Origin: Anaeromassilibacillus sp. An250
Lineage (GTDB): Bacteria; Bacillota; Clostridia; Oscillospirales; Acutalibacteraceae
DNA: 64,000 bases
Assembly (NCBI RefSeq): GCF_002159845.1
Contig: NZ_NFJK01000003.1
Coordinates: 62,001-126,000 of the forward strand
Direction: 5' to 3'
Below are positions 47,258 to 56,979 of this stretch, in pieces (the stretch's first letter is position 1; the number at the start of each line of letters is the position of its first letter). The notes under the pieces are model-generated. The model had not been told where the DNA came from. It saw only the letters and a list, made by a program, of their open reading frames with translations, and ran no database searches. A program made the translations under genes and the position numbers.

Positions 47258-48643
47258 TTATGGTTCCAAGATATGTTTATATTGGATTTCCCGCAGCCAC
47301 CCTTCAAGGTTATGTAACAAATTTTCATAGAGGGTATTGTCGCTGATATCGTCGATGTCGTCCAGCTTTAAAAAGGCTGCATTATCGGACCTGCGCCCAT
47401 CGATCTCTTGAAGGCGTTCCAGAATCCCATATTCCTCCCCGTGAAGACCCACGAACTGCCAATAAATGGGGAAACGGGAGGTTTTGATCAGGATCTCTTC
47501 GATTTCCCAATCGGAGCTGAGCCTTCCATCTGTGAGAAACAGGACCATCACCGGCTTGCGGAGAGCGCCATAGATCATCATGATGTCGCGCATGGCTTCC
47601 GGTTCGTTGTTGTATTGGTAGTTGAGCATACTCATCCACCGTTCAAACCCGCCGGCCTCCGCAAAGGTATAATCCCGCACGTTATCCATGGTCACAGCGC
47701 CAAATTGGCGGCTCTTGGCCCCAAACGCCCATAGATCCATCGAACAGGGATCGGATAAGGTGGTTGCAAAGGCAAAAAATTTATCTACAACCCGCTGCAT
47801 ACGGCCGTTCCGATAGAGGTCAAACATGGAACCGGAGGCGTCGGCGCATGTGACGACTTGCACGGGCATTTCGGCCGCCTCCGGGTGGCTAGCCAAACAT
47901 GCGAACATGTTCTTATACAGGCTGGTTAAATATTCGGTGTCCCCGCGGCATTGCCGGGCTAGATTGTCCATGCGGGCGCAGACATGGGTTGGGAGTGAGG
48001 AGACGATGTTCTGCACCAAAGACGGGCCTGCGGCCGGCCGGTTGGGGGACGGAACTGAGGCCCGCGGAAGCGGGGAAACGGGCGGACGATTGGAAACCGG
48101 CGGCGCGACGGGCGTTGGTTCCGCCACGGTACCGCCAAAATGTTCCACCAGCGCTTTCAGGCCGCCGTTAAAACCGCGTCCAACGGCGTTGAAACGCCAG
48201 TCGTCCCCTTTGCGATAGAGCTCACAGATCACAATCGCCCGTTCTGCCCGGAATTGGGAGCCGTCATAGGAATACCGCGCGGTTTCTTCCTGCCCTCGAA
48301 ACAGACACACATGGCCCTTGGTCAGCTCCTGCATGGTGCGGGTCCCGTCGATGGAGGCGGTAAAAGACAGCTTGGCAATATGGGGCGGCAGTTGATCCAA
48401 GCGCAGATGGAAACGGACCGCGCCGGTGGCAGCTCCCCTGTGTAGGAGAATGCCGCCCTCCGGGGATTGCGTTTGGTTGTAAAAGATAAAGTAACGCTCA
48501 TCCGAGAGCTTCCCGGCGTCATCCAATCCGAAACATCCGACGTCGATCTCTAAGGGAGCTTTGTGGTAGAACTCCAGTTCCAATTCCAGGCCGCCACAGA
48601 GCCTGCGGATGGATTCTTTTTGCCCGCGCAAAAAATCCAGCAT
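47258..48643 (-). CDS. TerD-domain / von Willebrand A fusion protein (TerF-like)
   Basis: 461 residues. The N-terminal 175 are a TerD-like fold (LEIDVGCFGLDDAGKLSDER, FIFYNQ, FNAVGRGFNGGLKALVEHFG) lacking the acidic calcium cluster of true TerD. A Pro-rich linker (about 178-215) leads to a vWA-type domain with the MIDAS-like DASGSMFDLY (about 275) and VLFLTDGRLSSDW. Last gene of the 12-gene operon. It may be a protein-interaction hub for the Ter system. Confidence 0.85.
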   Translation of the reverse strand: MLDFLRGQKESIRRLCGGLELELEFYHKAPLEIDVGCFGLDDAGKLSDERYFIFYNQTQSPEGGILLHRGAATGAVRFHLRLDQLPPHIAKLSFTASIDGTRTMQELTKGHVCLFRGQEETARYSYDGSQFRAERAIVICELYRKGDDWRFNAVGRGFNGGLKALVEHFGGTVAEPTPVAPPVSNRPPVSPLPRASVPSPNRPAAGPSLVQNIVSSLPTHVCARMDNLARQCRGDTEYLTSLYKNMFACLASHPEAAEMPVQVVTCADASGSMFDLYRNGRMQRVVDKFFAFATTLSDPCSMDLWAFGAKSRQFGAVTMDNVRDYTFAEAGGFERWMSMLNYQYNNEPEAMRDIMMIYGALRKPVMVLFLTDGRLSSDWEIEEILIKTSRFPIYWQFVGLHGEEYGILERLQEIDGRRSDNAAFLKLDDIDDISDNTLYENLLHNLEGWLREIQYKHILEP

Positions 48644-48662
48644 GTAATTTACACCTCCCAGA

Positions 48663-51374
48663 TCAGGTGTGCTTTTCTGGGAAAATCAGCTTGCGAAGCG
48701 TTCCAACCGGCAGAATAATCAAAGACAACAGAATGACAACGCCCCACTCCTGCAAGGTAAGCGGCGCTGTGCGAAGGATCGGCCCTCCGATAAAGGTCAT
48801 CAGAACCTGTACGCCGGCAATGAGCGCCATAATATAGAGGAACATCTTGTTTTGTGTGATGTTGTCAAAAATATTGATCTTTTCGGTGCGCGCGTTAAAG
48901 CCGTTGAGCATTGCGCTGAGCACATAGAAGCAGAAGAACCCGGTCATAAAGTAGATGTCGTGGCCCTCGTAAATCATCTCACCGTCCTGACGGAAGAGGC
49001 TTCTAAAGAACGGATGCTGGAGGAAGACCAAGCTGGCGGTTGTCAAGTAGATGCCCATGACCAGCAGGGAAGACCACATGTTTTTGCTGATGATGGATTC
49101 GTCCCTGCGCTTTGGTTTTTCGTCCATATAGCGGTCCAGCGCGGGTTCACCGCCCAATGCAAGCGCGGCCAACGTATCCATGACGATGTTGACCCAGAGC
49201 ATCTGCGTGACAGACAGGGGCGTCCCCATGCCGATGAACGGCCCGATGAAGGCAATCAGCACGGCGCTGATATTGATGGTCAGCTGGAAGACGATAAATT
49301 TCCGGATGTTGTTGTAGATGGTTCGGCCGTATAGGACCGTCTTGACGACGGAATTGAAATTGTCGTCGAGAATGGTGATGGCGGCCGCCTCCTTGGAGAC
49401 CTCCGTGCCGGAACCCATGGCAAAGCCGACGTCCGCTTTTTTGAGCGCCGGGGCGTCGTTGACGCCGTCGCCCGTCATGCCGACCACGAGGTTCAGCTCC
49501 TGCGAAACGCGGACCAAACGGCTTTTATCCGTGGGAAGGGCACGCGCGACGACGCGCAGCCGCGGCAACAGCTTTTTCAGCTCGTCATCCGATAGGGCGG
49601 CCAAATCCTCGCTGGTGAGCGCCAAATCGTCCTCGGACTCGATGAGCTTGGCGTCCCGCGCGATGGCAGCTGCGGTTTCTTTTTTGTCTCCGGTGACCAT
49701 GACCACTTGGATTCCAGCGCGTTTGGCGGTCTTGATGGCTTCCACCGCCTCGGGGCGGAGCTCATCGCGGATGCCGACCATTCCCACAAAGGTCATGTCC
49801 TGCAACAGGTGTTCGCCAATCCGGTTGTCGGAGGTAGCAAAGGCCAGCACACGCATAGCCTTTTCCGAAAGGGCGGCCATGCGCTGCTCGAGCATATTCC
49901 GCACCTCATCCGTGAGAGGATGGACCTGCAGGTCTTCGCCATAATAGGAGGTGCAATAGGCCAGGAGCTTTTCCGGCGCGCCCTTGATGATGGCGCGGTT
50001 GAGCCTCCCTTTCATCACGCTGGCGGAGTATTTGTTGGCGCTGTTGAACATCAACGTGTCCTCGCACTCCATCTTATAGCCCTCATAGGTCAATGTCCCT
50101 TCGACGCCGACAAACTCATGCAGGGCCCGCTCGGTGGCGTTGCCGCCGGTGACTTGCAGCTTCCCGTTGTTCACCAACGCAATCGCATTGGTATTGCCGC
50201 AGATGTTAATCAGCAGCAGTTCGCGCAAAGGATCGGGGATGCTGGCAAAACTCTGATAATCCTTTCCCTCCGGGGAGATAAAGTCCACCACCTGGAGCGC
50301 GCCCTTGGTGATGGTACCCGTCTTATCGGAAAAGAGGATGTTAAGGCTGCCAGCTGTCTCCGCACCGTCGATTTTTCGGATCAGGATGTTGTCTTTGAGC
50401 AGCTTTTTCATATTTAAGCCGGAAACAAGCGCGATCATCATGGGAAGGCCCTCCGGGACCGCCACCACGATGATGACCACAGCCAATGTGACCGAGGAAA
50501 CCAGGTCGCGCAGGATCTGCATGATGTTCTCCATGGAGAAGTAGGTTGTGGCGCCGGGCAGCAGGGTGGGATTAAAGAAGATGCAGTTAATCATGAAGGC
50601 CACGGCGATCAATGTGCCGCCGATGTAACCAAATTTGGAGATGGTGTCGGCCACTTTCCCGAGTTTGACCTTCAACGGCGATTCGCGTTCGTCGTCCTCC
50701 TTGAGCTCTTGCGCCAGGCGGCCAAACTGGGATTTGTCGCCCACGCATTTTACCTGCATGACCGCCTCCCCACTGGTGACGACCGAACCGCGGTAGACTT
50801 TGTTCGGATCTAAGAAGTCGATCTTTTCCGGGTCATAGGTATAGCCCGGCTCCGCCGCGGTCTTTTTGGCCTCTTCGCTTTCGCCGTTGAGGCTGGCCTG
50901 GTTGACCTTGATATCGCCGTCGATGAGGATGCCGTCTGCGCACACTTTGTCGCCCGCTTGCAGCAGGACATAGTCGCCCGTGACGATGTCGTCGATCTTC
51001 AGATCGGTGACCTGGACAACGCCGTCGCGTTTGCGGAACACCTTGCAGAGGATCTTGGAATACTCGTCCTGTAGCTTTTGAAAGAGCTGGTTGTTGGAGT
51101 ATTCGCTGTAGGTGGAGACCGTTGTGGCGAGGATGACGGCGATAGCGATGCCGACAGCTTCCAGCCAGTCGCCGACCCCGAGGATGGCGAAGACCACCGT
51201 GATGATCAACGCCACGGTGAGAATGCGGATCAAGGCGTCCCCGCGAAAGGTCTCCCACAGCTCATGCCAGAAGGAGGTCTGTTCCGGTGGGGTAAGCATG
51301 TTGCTTCCATATTTTTTTCGGCTTTCTTCCGCTTCCTGTTCGGTAAGCGCATTGATTTCATGATTTTTCAGCAT
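48663..51374 (-). CDS. Calcium-translocating P-type ATPase, PMCA type
   Basis: 903 residues with all P-type landmarks: phosphorylation site SDKTGTITKG, A-domain LNGESEEAKKT (NGES in place of TGES), KGAPE nucleotide site, hinge GDGVNDAPALKKADVG and the calcium-site PEGLPMMIALV in M4. The N-terminal cation-ATPase domain (LTEQEAEESRKKYGSNMLTP) and six C-terminal membrane helices are present. It pumps Ca2+ out of the cell. It overlaps the HAD gene by 17 bases and so is part of the Ter operon, where TerC is the more usual membrane protein. Confidence 0.92.
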   Translation of the reverse strand: MLKNHEINALTEQEAEESRKKYGSNMLTPPEQTSFWHELWETFRGDALIRILTVALIITVVFAILGVGDWLEAVGIAIAVILATTVSTYSEYSNNQLFQKLQDEYSKILCKVFRKRDGVVQVTDLKIDDIVTGDYVLLQAGDKVCADGILIDGDIKVNQASLNGESEEAKKTAAEPGYTYDPEKIDFLDPNKVYRGSVVTSGEAVMQVKCVGDKSQFGRLAQELKEDDERESPLKVKLGKVADTISKFGYIGGTLIAVAFMINCIFFNPTLLPGATTYFSMENIMQILRDLVSSVTLAVVIIVVAVPEGLPMMIALVSGLNMKKLLKDNILIRKIDGAETAGSLNILFSDKTGTITKGALQVVDFISPEGKDYQSFASIPDPLRELLLINICGNTNAIALVNNGKLQVTGGNATERALHEFVGVEGTLTYEGYKMECEDTLMFNSANKYSASVMKGRLNRAIIKGAPEKLLAYCTSYYGEDLQVHPLTDEVRNMLEQRMAALSEKAMRVLAFATSDNRIGEHLLQDMTFVGMVGIRDELRPEAVEAIKTAKRAGIQVVMVTGDKKETAAAIARDAKLIESEDDLALTSEDLAALSDDELKKLLPRLRVVARALPTDKSRLVRVSQELNLVVGMTGDGVNDAPALKKADVGFAMGSGTEVSKEAAAITILDDNFNSVVKTVLYGRTIYNNIRKFIVFQLTINISAVLIAFIGPFIGMGTPLSVTQMLWVNIVMDTLAALALGGEPALDRYMDEKPKRRDESIISKNMWSSLLVMGIYLTTASLVFLQHPFFRSLFRQDGEMIYEGHDIYFMTGFFCFYVLSAMLNGFNARTEKINIFDNITQNKMFLYIMALIAGVQVLMTFIGGPILRTAPLTLQEWGVVILLSLIILPVGTLRKLIFPEKHT

Positions 51375-52155
51375 AGTATCCTTCTCCTAAACCTGTTAAG
51401 ATACGGGTTAAAACCTCTTCCGTACCGGCTTGTGCCGGGAGGGAAGAGTATTGAATGGGGAACCCCCAATCGGTTCCCTCGAGTTCACAGCCTTTTAAAG
51501 ACCAAGCGGCGTCGCAGGCGCGAAGCATGGGTACGTCGAACCAGGAATCCCCAAAGCCCACAGCGGTGCCGCAGCCTTCCAATTCCCGGACGCGTTCGAG
51601 GACGGCCCCTTTATCGAGGGCCTGCGGATAGAGGTAGAGCTTTTTCCGTTGGCGGTAGAGCGCCCAGCCGGAGGCGGAAAGCTCCGCCGCCAAAGAGCTG
51701 CATGCCCGGTCGTCGAACGACTCATCCTCCACGAAAAAGACCGCGAGGTATTCATATTGCTTGGACAGGCACTGAATCCCCGGCAGTTGCTTCAGCACGA
51801 TCCCTGCCCCGTCTGTCAAGTGCAGGGGAAGGGCGTGGACCGTGCGTTTCACATGGGCGGCCCATACAGAATCTTCCTTGCCGTCGCGATAAAGATATAA
51901 GCCATTTTGCAGGGACAGGTACCGACAGCTTCCGTCGGAGACAAAGACCACCCGATTGGCCTGTTCCAGCCCCCGCAGGGTGTTTACAAAGCAGACCGCC
52001 TGTTTTTGCAGCGTCCGCAGCGCAGAAAACCCGCCGGGGGTCATAAACCCGAACGGTTCCCCAAAGCGGTACTCCACAGGGATGACAGCGGCGTCACCCT
52101 CCAGGCGGCGCTGGGAAAATAAGAGGGTACGATCCAAATCAGCGGCAAAGATCAT
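51358..52155 (-). CDS. HAD-superfamily hydrolase of the Ter biosynthetic module
   Basis: 265 residues. HAD motif I is FAADLDRTLLFSQRR and the motif IV region is GFGDSWFDVPML. Such HADs accompany PRTase and CitE-like enzymes in Ter operons and are predicted to dephosphorylate the pathway product. ATG 52155 has GAGGTGG upstream and overlaps the stop of the preceding gene (ATGA); an in-frame ATG 39 bases earlier lies inside that gene. Confidence 0.82.
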   Translation of the reverse strand: MIFAADLDRTLLFSQRRLEGDAAVIPVEYRFGEPFGFMTPGGFSALRTLQKQAVCFVNTLRGLEQANRVVFVSDGSCRYLSLQNGLYLYRDGKEDSVWAAHVKRTVHALPLHLTDGAGIVLKQLPGIQCLSKQYEYLAVFFVEDESFDDRACSSLAAELSASGWALYRQRKKLYLYPQALDKGAVLERVRELEGCGTAVGFGDSWFDVPMLRACDAAWSLKGCELEGTDWGFPIQYSSLPAQAGTEEVLTRILTGLGEGYYAEKS

Positions 52156-53273
52156 TCGGCGCCACCTCGTTTGTCGGCGATCAGGCCGCAGCAAAGATAC
52201 GGCATTTCCGGATAGATGGTGATAGGGACATGGCGTTCCTTGGCTAACAAGGTGATGTGCGCCACATCCGGGTGGTTCGCCTCCCGCAGGAGCACCCGGT
52301 CTGGCACACGGCGCAGGAGCACGCGGGTGGTTTCGCCGATGCTGGGCTTGATCCGGTTAATATCATGGACGCCGAAGGCTTCCCCAATCCGCCGGACCGC
52401 CTGCATGCCGCTCCAATCGGGGGAACGGTCCGATGCAAGGAGGCGGGCAAACTGGGTTTCGATCTCCTTCCTACGCGGGGCAAACCACCGGCATACCCCA
52501 TCCAAATAGCGGGCGGTCTGATCCTTTGCGGCAAATTCCCAGTAGACCCGCACGCCGTGGAAGTCATCCGGCCCGATCAGTGTTTTGTTGTGAACGGTAC
52601 GGCTGATCAGCCCACAGATGGTGCTGTTGAGGCAGCAGGACGGGTTGATGAAATCCTCCCGTGTGGCGTAGAGGGAACACGAGTGGGCAGGGTCGGCCAG
52701 TACGGCAAGGGTGGGGCGCAGGGGAGTCCCGCTGTGCGCATGGAACTGCGCGCAGGATTCCTCCAATTGGTGGGTAATCATCCCTTTTCCCGTCCAACCG
52801 TCCACAAAAACGATCTCCTGGCCTGGGTGCCGCTGCAGAATGAGCCGGATGGCGTTTTCGTCAAAGCCCTTTCCACGGATGATGCTCACCCCATAATGGG
52901 GAAGATCGCGGCCCAATTCGCGGGCAGCGTACCGGCGCATCAAAACGCCGCAGGGGACGCCCGCACGCACCAGGGAGACCAGCACGGGACTGGGGTGCTC
53001 AGAGAGCACCAAACGGGTCAAAACACCGGTGTAGAGCGCTACCTCTGGGAGCTGCGTCTCCATCAGATGTTCAAAGACCTGTTCATAGGCTGGGCTGGGG
53101 ACCTGTTCGATGGGGAGATCTTCGGAATAGTGGCGTCCCGCTTGGATGTCGCGTTCCCGGAGCGCCGTGTCCCGCTCTTCGACCTGCCCAGTTACATCCT
53201 TGAGCAAGAGGATCACATCGTCCGGATCGAAGCTGCCCAAGTGGGGAGGAAGGGAGGATGCGGTCCAGTTCAT
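52152..53273 (-). CDS. PRTase/PELOTA-type protein of the Ter operon (StiP family)
   Basis: 373 residues. A phosphoribosyltransferase-like segment with loop IVFVDGWTGKGMITHQL (about 170) is followed by a basic C-terminal part (GIGETTRVLL-like SIGETTRVLLRRVPDRV) resembling a PELOTA RNA-binding domain. Family members are also annotated as cysteine protease StiP. Both ends overlap neighbours by ATGA, so translation is coupled. Published genome-context work proposes that these enzymes make a nucleoside-like metabolite; the reaction is unproven. Confidence 0.75.
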   Translation of the reverse strand: MNWTASSLPPHLGSFDPDDVILLLKDVTGQVEERDTALRERDIQAGRHYSEDLPIEQVPSPAYEQVFEHLMETQLPEVALYTGVLTRLVLSEHPSPVLVSLVRAGVPCGVLMRRYAARELGRDLPHYGVSIIRGKGFDENAIRLILQRHPGQEIVFVDGWTGKGMITHQLEESCAQFHAHSGTPLRPTLAVLADPAHSCSLYATREDFINPSCCLNSTICGLISRTVHNKTLIGPDDFHGVRVYWEFAAKDQTARYLDGVCRWFAPRRKEIETQFARLLASDRSPDWSGMQAVRRIGEAFGVHDINRIKPSIGETTRVLLRRVPDRVLLREANHPDVAHITLLAKERHVPITIYPEMPYLCCGLIADKRGGAE

Positions 53274-54523
53274 AGGGCGACCACCGTCACTTTCCCAATC
53301 CCTTTGCTTTTGAGGTAGGCGGCCAGTTGCCCGATTCCTGCCGGGCGCAGGGTCCCCTCCTCCACAAAGAGGGTAGCCTCCCGGTAGGCATGGTCCGGGA
53401 CATTGTATAGATAGCCGACCGGACTGTAACAATCCGGCGGATCGAAACAGACGCCGGATACAATTGCGGAACCAGCCATGGGGAACACCGGGCTTTGCGT
53501 GGTAGAGTGGAACGCATGTCCCCCGCAAAATCCAGAGATGAGGGCCGGAGCGTAGATAAATTCCCCAGCGCCCAGATAGAGAGTTGACGTCTCTGATGGG
53601 GCCGGTCCCAGTTGAGTGGCAATGGAACGGCAGCGGGCGCGCTGGAGCGCCAGAGCGCTGGCGCTTTGCAAGGTCCGGTCTGAAAGGGCGTTGCCGGGCA
53701 GCGAGAGAAGCGCAGGGGCTTCCCCAGCGGCACCGCGGTAATCGGATAGGGACAGGGGAGGCAATTCCCCGGTCCGGACCTGGGCAATGTGGCCGCGTAA
53801 AAGGGAGAACACCCGGATCTCGATGCCAAGCTCCTGTTCGATGGCCCTGCGGTTGCTGCCTTCGCTGTTGTCCACCAGAACCATCAGCGTGAAACGGCGA
53901 ATCCCGTAAACGGCATGGAGCTGGCGGATCAGGCGCAGCGCGGTGTTTCCCGTGGTGAGCTCGTCGTCCACCAGGACGACCTGCTGGCAAGCTGCCATAA
54001 ACGGGTCATGCGGGTCCAAATACAACCGGTGGGTGCGGGCATGCGAGTGGGCTTCGTCAAAGGTGAGCGGGGAGGCGCCTGCACGGTCCACACGGGTTGT
54101 GCTGATGTAGGCCATCTCCCCGTCGAAGCAGTCCGCCACTGCCCGTGCGAGCCCGGTGGCGGTTTCCGCAAAACCCAGAAACAGCGCCCGGTCCTCCATT
54201 CCCAGCGAATAGCGCGAGTGCTCTAAGCGGTCCCAAACTTCGGGAAAAGGCGAAGCGGTGCTTCCTTTGAGGATACCGGCCCAGCCCTGTTCATCCTTCT
54301 GGTCGAGCCACGCCAGCGCCAGCAGCTTCCCTGCGGCGAGAAGCGCAGCCGGTTCAACCGGCAGATGCTTGCCCAGCACCTTGCTGACAAAGAGAAAGGC
54401 GCGCTGCGTATTTTGCCGTACAGCCAATCGAAAGAGGTCCTCCGGCAGCAGGCCAAAGCGGGTCTCGCTGATCTCCAATTCCAGTTCGAGTGCGGGTTCG
54501 AGAGAAAAAACCGCTTTGCTCAT
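53270..54523 (-). CDS. Phosphoribosyltransferase-domain protein of the Ter operon (TRSP-type)
   Basis: 417 residues. The PRPP-binding loop is VVLVDDELTTGNTALRLI (about 185). The C-terminal half (FCGGHAFHSTTQSPVFPM, ATLFVEEGTLRPAGIGQL) resembles the TRSP region found with these PRTases. The start ATG 54523 overlaps the CitE-like stop (ATGA); the frame is open further upstream but only within that gene. Probably transfers a phosphoribosyl group in the same pathway as its neighbours. Confidence 0.78.
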   Translation of the reverse strand: MSKAVFSLEPALELELEISETRFGLLPEDLFRLAVRQNTQRAFLFVSKVLGKHLPVEPAALLAAGKLLALAWLDQKDEQGWAGILKGSTASPFPEVWDRLEHSRYSLGMEDRALFLGFAETATGLARAVADCFDGEMAYISTTRVDRAGASPLTFDEAHSHARTHRLYLDPHDPFMAACQQVVLVDDELTTGNTALRLIRQLHAVYGIRRFTLMVLVDNSEGSNRRAIEQELGIEIRVFSLLRGHIAQVRTGELPPLSLSDYRGAAGEAPALLSLPGNALSDRTLQSASALALQRARCRSIATQLGPAPSETSTLYLGAGEFIYAPALISGFCGGHAFHSTTQSPVFPMAGSAIVSGVCFDPPDCYSPVGYLYNVPDHAYREATLFVEEGTLRPAGIGQLAAYLKSKGIGKVTVVAL

Positions 54524-55656
54524 AGATAATCCCCCTCGTTGTAAACCGCTCGAAGCAGGCCCTTTGCGTCGGTGTTTTCCTGATAGACGCCGTATAGCTC
54601 CGCTTGCCGCAGCATTTTGTTTGCCCAAAGCGCATGGGGCTTCAGTTCATTCATCTTATTGTGCCGGATGCTGGGCATAACGCCCACACGTCCTGGATCC
54701 CCTCCCAAGATAGCGACTGCATCGTGGTACCGTTCATAGGGGACGGCATAGCTGGCCTGGACGGGGAGCAGCTGCGTGGGATGTACACAGGTTTTCCCGC
54801 AGATGCCGTTTTGCTGATCCAGGGCCACTTCCTGCATCAGGCCTTCCACTTCGCTCCAATTCTGCAATGCCCGCGCCCGCGCGATGGTGCTGTAATATTC
54901 CCACACGGGCCCGCTGATGGTATAGCGGTCCCCCAATCCAAACACACGGACGATATCCGCAATACAGGAGGCGACGGTGGCAACTTGATAGATCGGGGTA
55001 TCGACATTTCGGCGGATGCCATAGAGGCCGCACAGATCCGTGGCACCGATTCGGATGTTTAAAATGCGGTCAAAAAAGGGTTCCGCAATGGATGCCAGCT
55101 CCCGAAGGAGACTAATGCGGTCATCGCAGAGCATCAGTTCCACCGATTCCAAGATCGGCATGATATAAAAGGGTTCTTTCGCTTCTTGGTTGATTGTTTC
55201 CACAATGGACAGGGCACGTTGGAGGCTTTCGCGGGTCGTTTTGGGAAGGATGACGCCCGTGAGGACAGGGCTGTTTTCTACAAAGAGCCTGGCCAGCCTT
55301 TCCAACATATCCACGTCTTTCACACGTACAAAGAGAAGCGGGAGCCTATCCCGGGATAGACTCCCGCCCAGCAATGCCCGCCTGATATCGGAAAGCTGTT
55401 TTTCCACATTGAGAACAGCTTCTTCCCGCTCCTGATCGCCCACAGCGTCCTCCAGGCAGATGGCCATAGAGGCAAGCCCCTGGACTTTCCCTGTCTGGAG
55501 AATTTGAGCGATCGTTGGATTCCCCCCAGGAATGTAGAGCAACCCTCCCACTGCGCTGCGTAGCATTTCCCGCTCGGTCGTTTTGTCAAACGGTGCAGGT
55601 TCACGGAAAAAAAGGCTTTTCCGGTCGCCGTGGGATAAATAGTTAAAATATCTCAT
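54520..55656 (-). CDS. CitE/HpcH-like aldolase or lyase of the Ter operon
   Basis: 378 residues, a TIM-barrel of the HpcH/HpaI-CitE superfamily: LLYIPGGNPTIAQIL, metal-site MAICLEDAVGDQ, and RIGATDLCGLYG. It is longer than CitE, and citrate lyase partners CitD/CitF are absent, so a citrate role is unlikely. In Ter operons this protein is predicted to act in synthesis of a small metabolite. It is coupled to the PRTase gene by an ATGA overlap. Confidence 0.85.
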   Translation of the reverse strand: MRYFNYLSHGDRKSLFFREPAPFDKTTEREMLRSAVGGLLYIPGGNPTIAQILQTGKVQGLASMAICLEDAVGDQEREEAVLNVEKQLSDIRRALLGGSLSRDRLPLLFVRVKDVDMLERLARLFVENSPVLTGVILPKTTRESLQRALSIVETINQEAKEPFYIMPILESVELMLCDDRISLLRELASIAEPFFDRILNIRIGATDLCGLYGIRRNVDTPIYQVATVASCIADIVRVFGLGDRYTISGPVWEYYSTIARARALQNWSEVEGLMQEVALDQQNGICGKTCVHPTQLLPVQASYAVPYERYHDAVAILGGDPGRVGVMPSIRHNKMNELKPHALWANKMLRQAELYGVYQENTDAKGLLRAVYNEGDYL

Positions 55657-55719
55657 GATTTGGAATCCTTGTCGTTTTGTAATCTGCGCGCACCGGCTGG
55701 AATCGATGCAAGGGGCGGT

Positions 55720-56292
55720 TTAGACGCTCAGACCGTATTGACGGCACAGGGCTTCCAACCCGCCGTTGAAGCCGGAGCCAACCGCAGAGAATTTCCATTC
55801 GCCGTTGTGGCGGTAGATCTCCGCAAAGACGATGGCTGTTTCCGTAGAATAATCCTCGCCCAGGTCGTACCGGAGCAACTCAACGCCCGTCTGCTTGTCC
55901 ACCAGCCGGACAAAAGCGTTTGCTACCTGCCCAAAGTTCTGGCCGCGCGCCTGTGCTTCATAGATGGTCACTGTGACAACGATTTTCTCCACATAGCTGG
56001 GAACTTTTTCAAACTCAATGGTGACGGCTTCGTCGTCGCCCTCGCCTTCACCGGTGCGGTTATCGCCGGAATGGGTCACGCCGCCGGAGGAAAGGTTGTT
56101 GTAAAAGATGAAATCCGAATCATGGGCGCATTTCCCGGTGTTGTCCAACAGGAAAATCGAGGCGTCCAAGTCAAAATCCGCGCCGCTGTCATACTGTTTG
56201 ATGTCCCACCCTAGGCCAACAAGCGCAATTTTGAGGTTCGGCGCTTCTTTGCTCAAGCTAATTTTTTGCCCTTTTGTGAGGTTGATCGGCAT
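55720..56292 (-). CDS. terD: TerD-family calcium-binding stress protein
   Basis: 190 residues. The calcium-site features of TerD are intact: LVGLGWD, DFDLDASIFLL, SGDNRTGEGEGDDEAV. It ends [23 protein letters not shown] precedes the ATG. It is closely similar to the protein at 56980 and is the third of three consecutive terD-like genes. Confidence 0.93.
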   Translation of the reverse strand: MPINLTKGQKISLSKEAPNLKIALVGLGWDIKQYDSGADFDLDASIFLLDNTGKCAHDSDFIFYNNLSSGGVTHSGDNRTGEGEGDDEAVTIEFEKVPSYVEKIVVTVTIYEAQARGQNFGQVANAFVRLVDKQTGVELLRYDLGEDYSTETAIVFAEIYRHNGEWKFSAVGSGFNGGLEALCRQYGLSV

Positions 56293-56325
56293 AAAAATTC
56301 CTCCTTTTCCATACGGTTTCGATCA

Positions 56326-56934
56326 TTAGCAGTAACGGTTTACCAGATCGGCAATTCCGGGGTCATATCCGGGCTGGCCGATTGCATTAAACTTCCAGCC
56401 ATCCCCGCGGCGATAGATTTCGCCTACAACCATGGATGTCTTTCCAGAGTAATCTTCCGTCAAATTGTAGCTGGCGATGGTTTCGCCGGCGCCCTTGTCC
56501 ACAATGCGGATGTAAGCATTTTCAACCATGCCAAAGTGCTGTTTCCGCTGGACACAGTTGTAGATATTCACAACGAACACGATGCGGTCGATGTTCTGCG
56601 GGACACGGGTCAGATCCACCAGAATCTGCTCGGAGTCGTCCATGCCGCCCATTTTGCCGCCTACCAGGTTGTCGCCGCAGTGGTGGACGCAACCAGACGG
56701 ATGATCCTTGTGGTTGAAGAAGATAACCTCTTCTTTTGTGGGGATCTTCCCATTGGCGTTCAGCATAATGACGGATGCATCAATGTCCACATCGGCTTTC
56801 TGCTTAAATAGCCCCATAAGACCGCCCTTTTGTTGGACCTCTTTCCAGCCTAAGCCGACCAAGATATTGGTAAGCTGGGAGCCGTCCTTCTTTTGCAGAT
56901 CAATTTTTTGTCCTTTTTGTAGGGAAATCGCCAT
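56326..56934 (-). CDS. TerD-family protein, divergent
   Basis: 202 residues. It has the TerD fold (LVGLGWK, ADVDIDASVIML, FNHKDHPSGCVHHCGDNL) but an insertion (KGGLMGLFKQK) after the first strand, and GKMGGMDDSEQI in place of the usual GEGEGDDE. Metal binding may thus differ from its two neighbours. It sits between two standard terD genes. Confidence 0.9.
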   Translation of the reverse strand: MAISLQKGQKIDLQKKDGSQLTNILVGLGWKEVQQKGGLMGLFKQKADVDIDASVIMLNANGKIPTKEEVIFFNHKDHPSGCVHHCGDNLVGGKMGGMDDSEQILVDLTRVPQNIDRIVFVVNIYNCVQRKQHFGMVENAYIRIVDKGAGETIASYNLTEDYSGKTSMVVGEIYRRGDGWKFNAIGQPGYDPGIADLVNRYC

Positions 56935-56979
56935 AGGATTTACACCTGCTTTCTTAAAGTATCATTGAACGAAAATCGA

